DNA of 64,000 bases from Cytobacillus firmus DS1 (lineage in GTDB: Bacteria > Bacillota > Bacilli > Bacillales > Cytobacillaceae), in the NCBI RefSeq assembly GCF_000565285.1, contig NZ_APVL01000010.1, positions 124,001 through 188,000 on the forward strand, in the 5' to 3' direction. Shown piece after piece: positions 62,446 to 64,000 of the stretch; within the stretch, counting starts at the first letter, position 1; every line of letters starts with the position of its first letter. Position numbers and translations under genes: made by a program. The notes beneath the pieces are model-generated. The model did no database searches. It had not been told where the DNA came from and saw only the letters and a list, made by a program, of their open reading frames with translations.

Positions 62446-64000
62446 CTACATTACCCTCTTAAACATTTTCTCCATCTCATAAGTGGAGTAATGTATGATG
62501 ATCGGCCGTCCATGCGGGCATGTGAACGGATCGGAGGACCTCCGCAGTTCATCAAGCAGCGCCTGGATTTCATCATTGCGCAGATGGTGGTTCGCTTTAA
62601 TGGAAGCTTTACAGCTCATCATGATGGCAGCTTCCTCACGCAGTTTTTTTATATCGACTCTCTTCATGGCTAAGAGCTGTTCAATCATATCCTCAATAAT
62701 TTCCTGTTCTTCACCTTTTGGCAGCCATTGCGGGTGGGAACGGACAATAAAGCTGTTATGTCCGAACGGCTCAAGGAATACCCCCACTTTTTCAAGTTCG
62801 CCTTTGTATTCATCGATTTTGATATAATCATCCGTTGAGTATTCAAATGTCAGCGGTATGAGCATTTCCTGCAATTCGCTTTCAACCTGGCCGACCTTCT
62901 CCCTGAAATACTCGTACTTAATCCGCTCCTGTGCGGCGTGCTGATCAATGATATAAAGGCCACGGTCATTCTGGGCAAAAATATACGTCCCATGCATTTG
63001 CCCGATCGGATAAAGCGGGGGAACCCGTGATGGCATCCCATCTGTGACAGTCTCATCGAAAAAATGTTCCTGTCCTGCAGCTCTCGGCTCTTCGGGCTGG
63101 AATATGTGCTGATCCCCTTGCGGCAATTCTTCTGATGAATGGCTAAAATCCTTGAAAGGAATATCCTGCACTTCAGATGATTCTGCTGCTGTCGGTTCAG
63201 CTGGAGGACTTTGCAGGCTTTTCAGAACTCCCCCACTCGGGTACTCCCGGACAGCTTCCTCCCTTGTTTCACGAATATAGGAAGGCACATGCCCCCGATG
63301 TTCAGGCAAATGATCCAGTTCAAGAGCAGTCTGTTCTGATTTAGGCTGCATGCTCTTTGGCTGTGTAAATCCTGAAGGAATCAGTTCCTCTTTTTTAAAT
63401 GCTGCCTTCAAAGCACCTGATACAAGCTCATTCAATTCATGCTCCTTGCTTAAGCGTACCTCCATTTTCGACGGATGGACGTTTACATCGACAAGGAGCG
63501 GGTCCATTTCAATGTTCAGGAGTACAATCGGGTAGCGTCCGATTGGCAGCAGAGTATGATACCCATCCTGAATGGCTTTGGCCAATGAGTAATTCTTGAT
63601 GAAACGGCCGTTGATCATGGTGGAAATGTAGTTTCTTGACGCCCTTGTAATCTCCGGCAGTGCTGCATAGCCGCTGATTTTAAAATCAAGTGATCTGGCT
63701 TCAATCTGAACCATCTTTTTCACAATATTAATCCCATAAATAGCTGCAAGCACCTGCCGGACATCCCCGTTTCCATTCGTCTGCAGAAGCTTACGCTCAT
63801 TGTGGATCAGGCGGATGGCGACCTCCGGATGGGCAAGTGCCAGCCTGTTAACCACATCTGTAATATTGCCAAGCTCTGTGTGGATTGTTTTCATATATTT
63901 GAGCCGTGCCGGTGTGTTGAAAAATAAATCCGTTACAGTAAGGTCAGTCCCTTTTCTGCCGGGTGCCTTTTCCATCACGTCCACTTTTCCGCCTTCGATG
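62446..64000 (-). CDS. mutL: DNA mismatch repair protein MutL, C-terminal part (cut by window edge)
   Basis: The frame runs off the end of the window: codons before 63984 (IEGGKVDV) are in frame, so the N-terminal ATPase motifs lie outside. Visible parts are the end of the GHKL domain ([15 protein letters not shown]), the transducer domain ([14 protein letters not shown]), a disordered linker (about 63110-63360) and the dimerisation domain. That domain carries the endonuclease motif [12 protein letters not shown] and the zinc-site CPHGRP. MutL couples MutS recognition to nicking in mismatch repair. Order matches the mutL-miaA-hfq block, with mreBH inserted. Confidence 0.96.
   Translation of the reverse strand, partial: IEGGKVDVMEKAPGRKGTDLTVTDLFFNTPARLKYMKTIHTELGNITDVVNRLALAHPEVAIRLIHNERKLLQTNGNGDVRQVLAAIYGINIVKKMVQIEARSLDFKISGYAALPEITRASRNYISTMINGRFIKNYSLAKAIQDGYHTLLPIGRYPIVLLNIEMDPLLVDVNVHPSKMEVRLSKEHELNELVSGALKAAFKKEELIPSGFTQPKSMQPKSEQTALELDHLPEHRGHVPSYIRETREEAVREYPSGGVLKSLQSPPAEPTAAESSEVQDIPFKDFSHSSEELPQGDQHIFQPEEPRAAGQEHFFDETVTDGMPSRVPPLYPIGQMHGTYIFAQNDRGLYIIDQHAAQERIKYEYFREKVGQVESELQEMLIPLTFEYSTDDYIKIDEYKGELEKVGVFLEPFGHNSFIVRSHPQWLPKGEEQEIIEDMIEQLLAMKRVDIKKLREEAAIMMSCKASIKANHHLRNDEIQALLDELRRSSDPFTCPHGRPIIIHYSTYEMEKMFKRVM

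Overview
The window comes from a low-to-moderate GC, endospore-forming Bacillaceae chromosome. I would guess Cytobacillus or a neighbouring genus, but that is an inference and not tested. The evidence is gene content: sirA, a Spo0E-like phosphatase, spoVK, a SleB/CwlJ-type hydrolase and the glcU-gdh pair. It is also gene order. The right half reproduces the Bacillus subtilis blocks mutL / miaA-hfq-spoVK-hflX-ynbB-glnR-glnA and lexA / yneA-yneB-ynzC-tkt-sirA-yneF / ccdA-ccdB-ccdC / yneK, with insertions. Almost every gene has a strong Shine-Dalgarno sequence, and many minus-strand starts are TTG or GTG.

Left part (1-12 kb) is accessory. It holds an IS110-family transposase cut by the window edge, with nested inverted repeats over its ribosome-binding site. 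Next come a probable sigma-G glucose uptake/dehydrogenase operon, an SstT serine/threonine transporter and a CoA-disulfide reductase-rhodanese-TusA fusion. There are also two decayed genes (an M4 metalloprotease and a YdeI-like protein) and small uncharacterised proteins. A SAM-I (S-box) riboswitch with its terminator precedes a methyltransferase - acetyltransferase - aminotransferase cluster.

12.4-20.2 kb is a complete four-gene Wadjet (Jet) anti-plasmid condensin operon in the order jetD-jetA-jetB-jetC. Its genes overlap by 4, 1 and 23 nt. The JetC P-loop and Walker B motifs are atypical.

20-36 kb is metabolic and regulatory. It contains a GyrI-like protein, a germination-type hydrolase and an Excalibur-domain membrane protein. 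An adenine riboswitch (transcriptional ON type) precedes adenosine deaminase. An nrtR-pnuC-nadR NAD-salvage operon has a palindromic operator overlapping its promoter. A glcD-type oxidase and an SBF transporter are divergent from a FadR-family regulator. A single polypeptide joins an ECF-like sigma factor to a zinc-binding anti-sigma segment, a membrane helix and an extracytoplasmic domain. Last is an SDR/WYL-regulator divergent pair.

36-64 kb is mostly core genome. A selenocysteine tRNA gene (selC) with its own consensus-like promoter and terminator sits alone between a DUF1456 gene and the yneK homologue. The ccd genes, a heterodimeric ABC exporter, tkt, the lexA/yneA SOS locus with three SOS boxes, the glnRA operon with a GlnR box, hflX, spoVK, hfq, miaA, mreBH and the C-terminal part of mutL follow.
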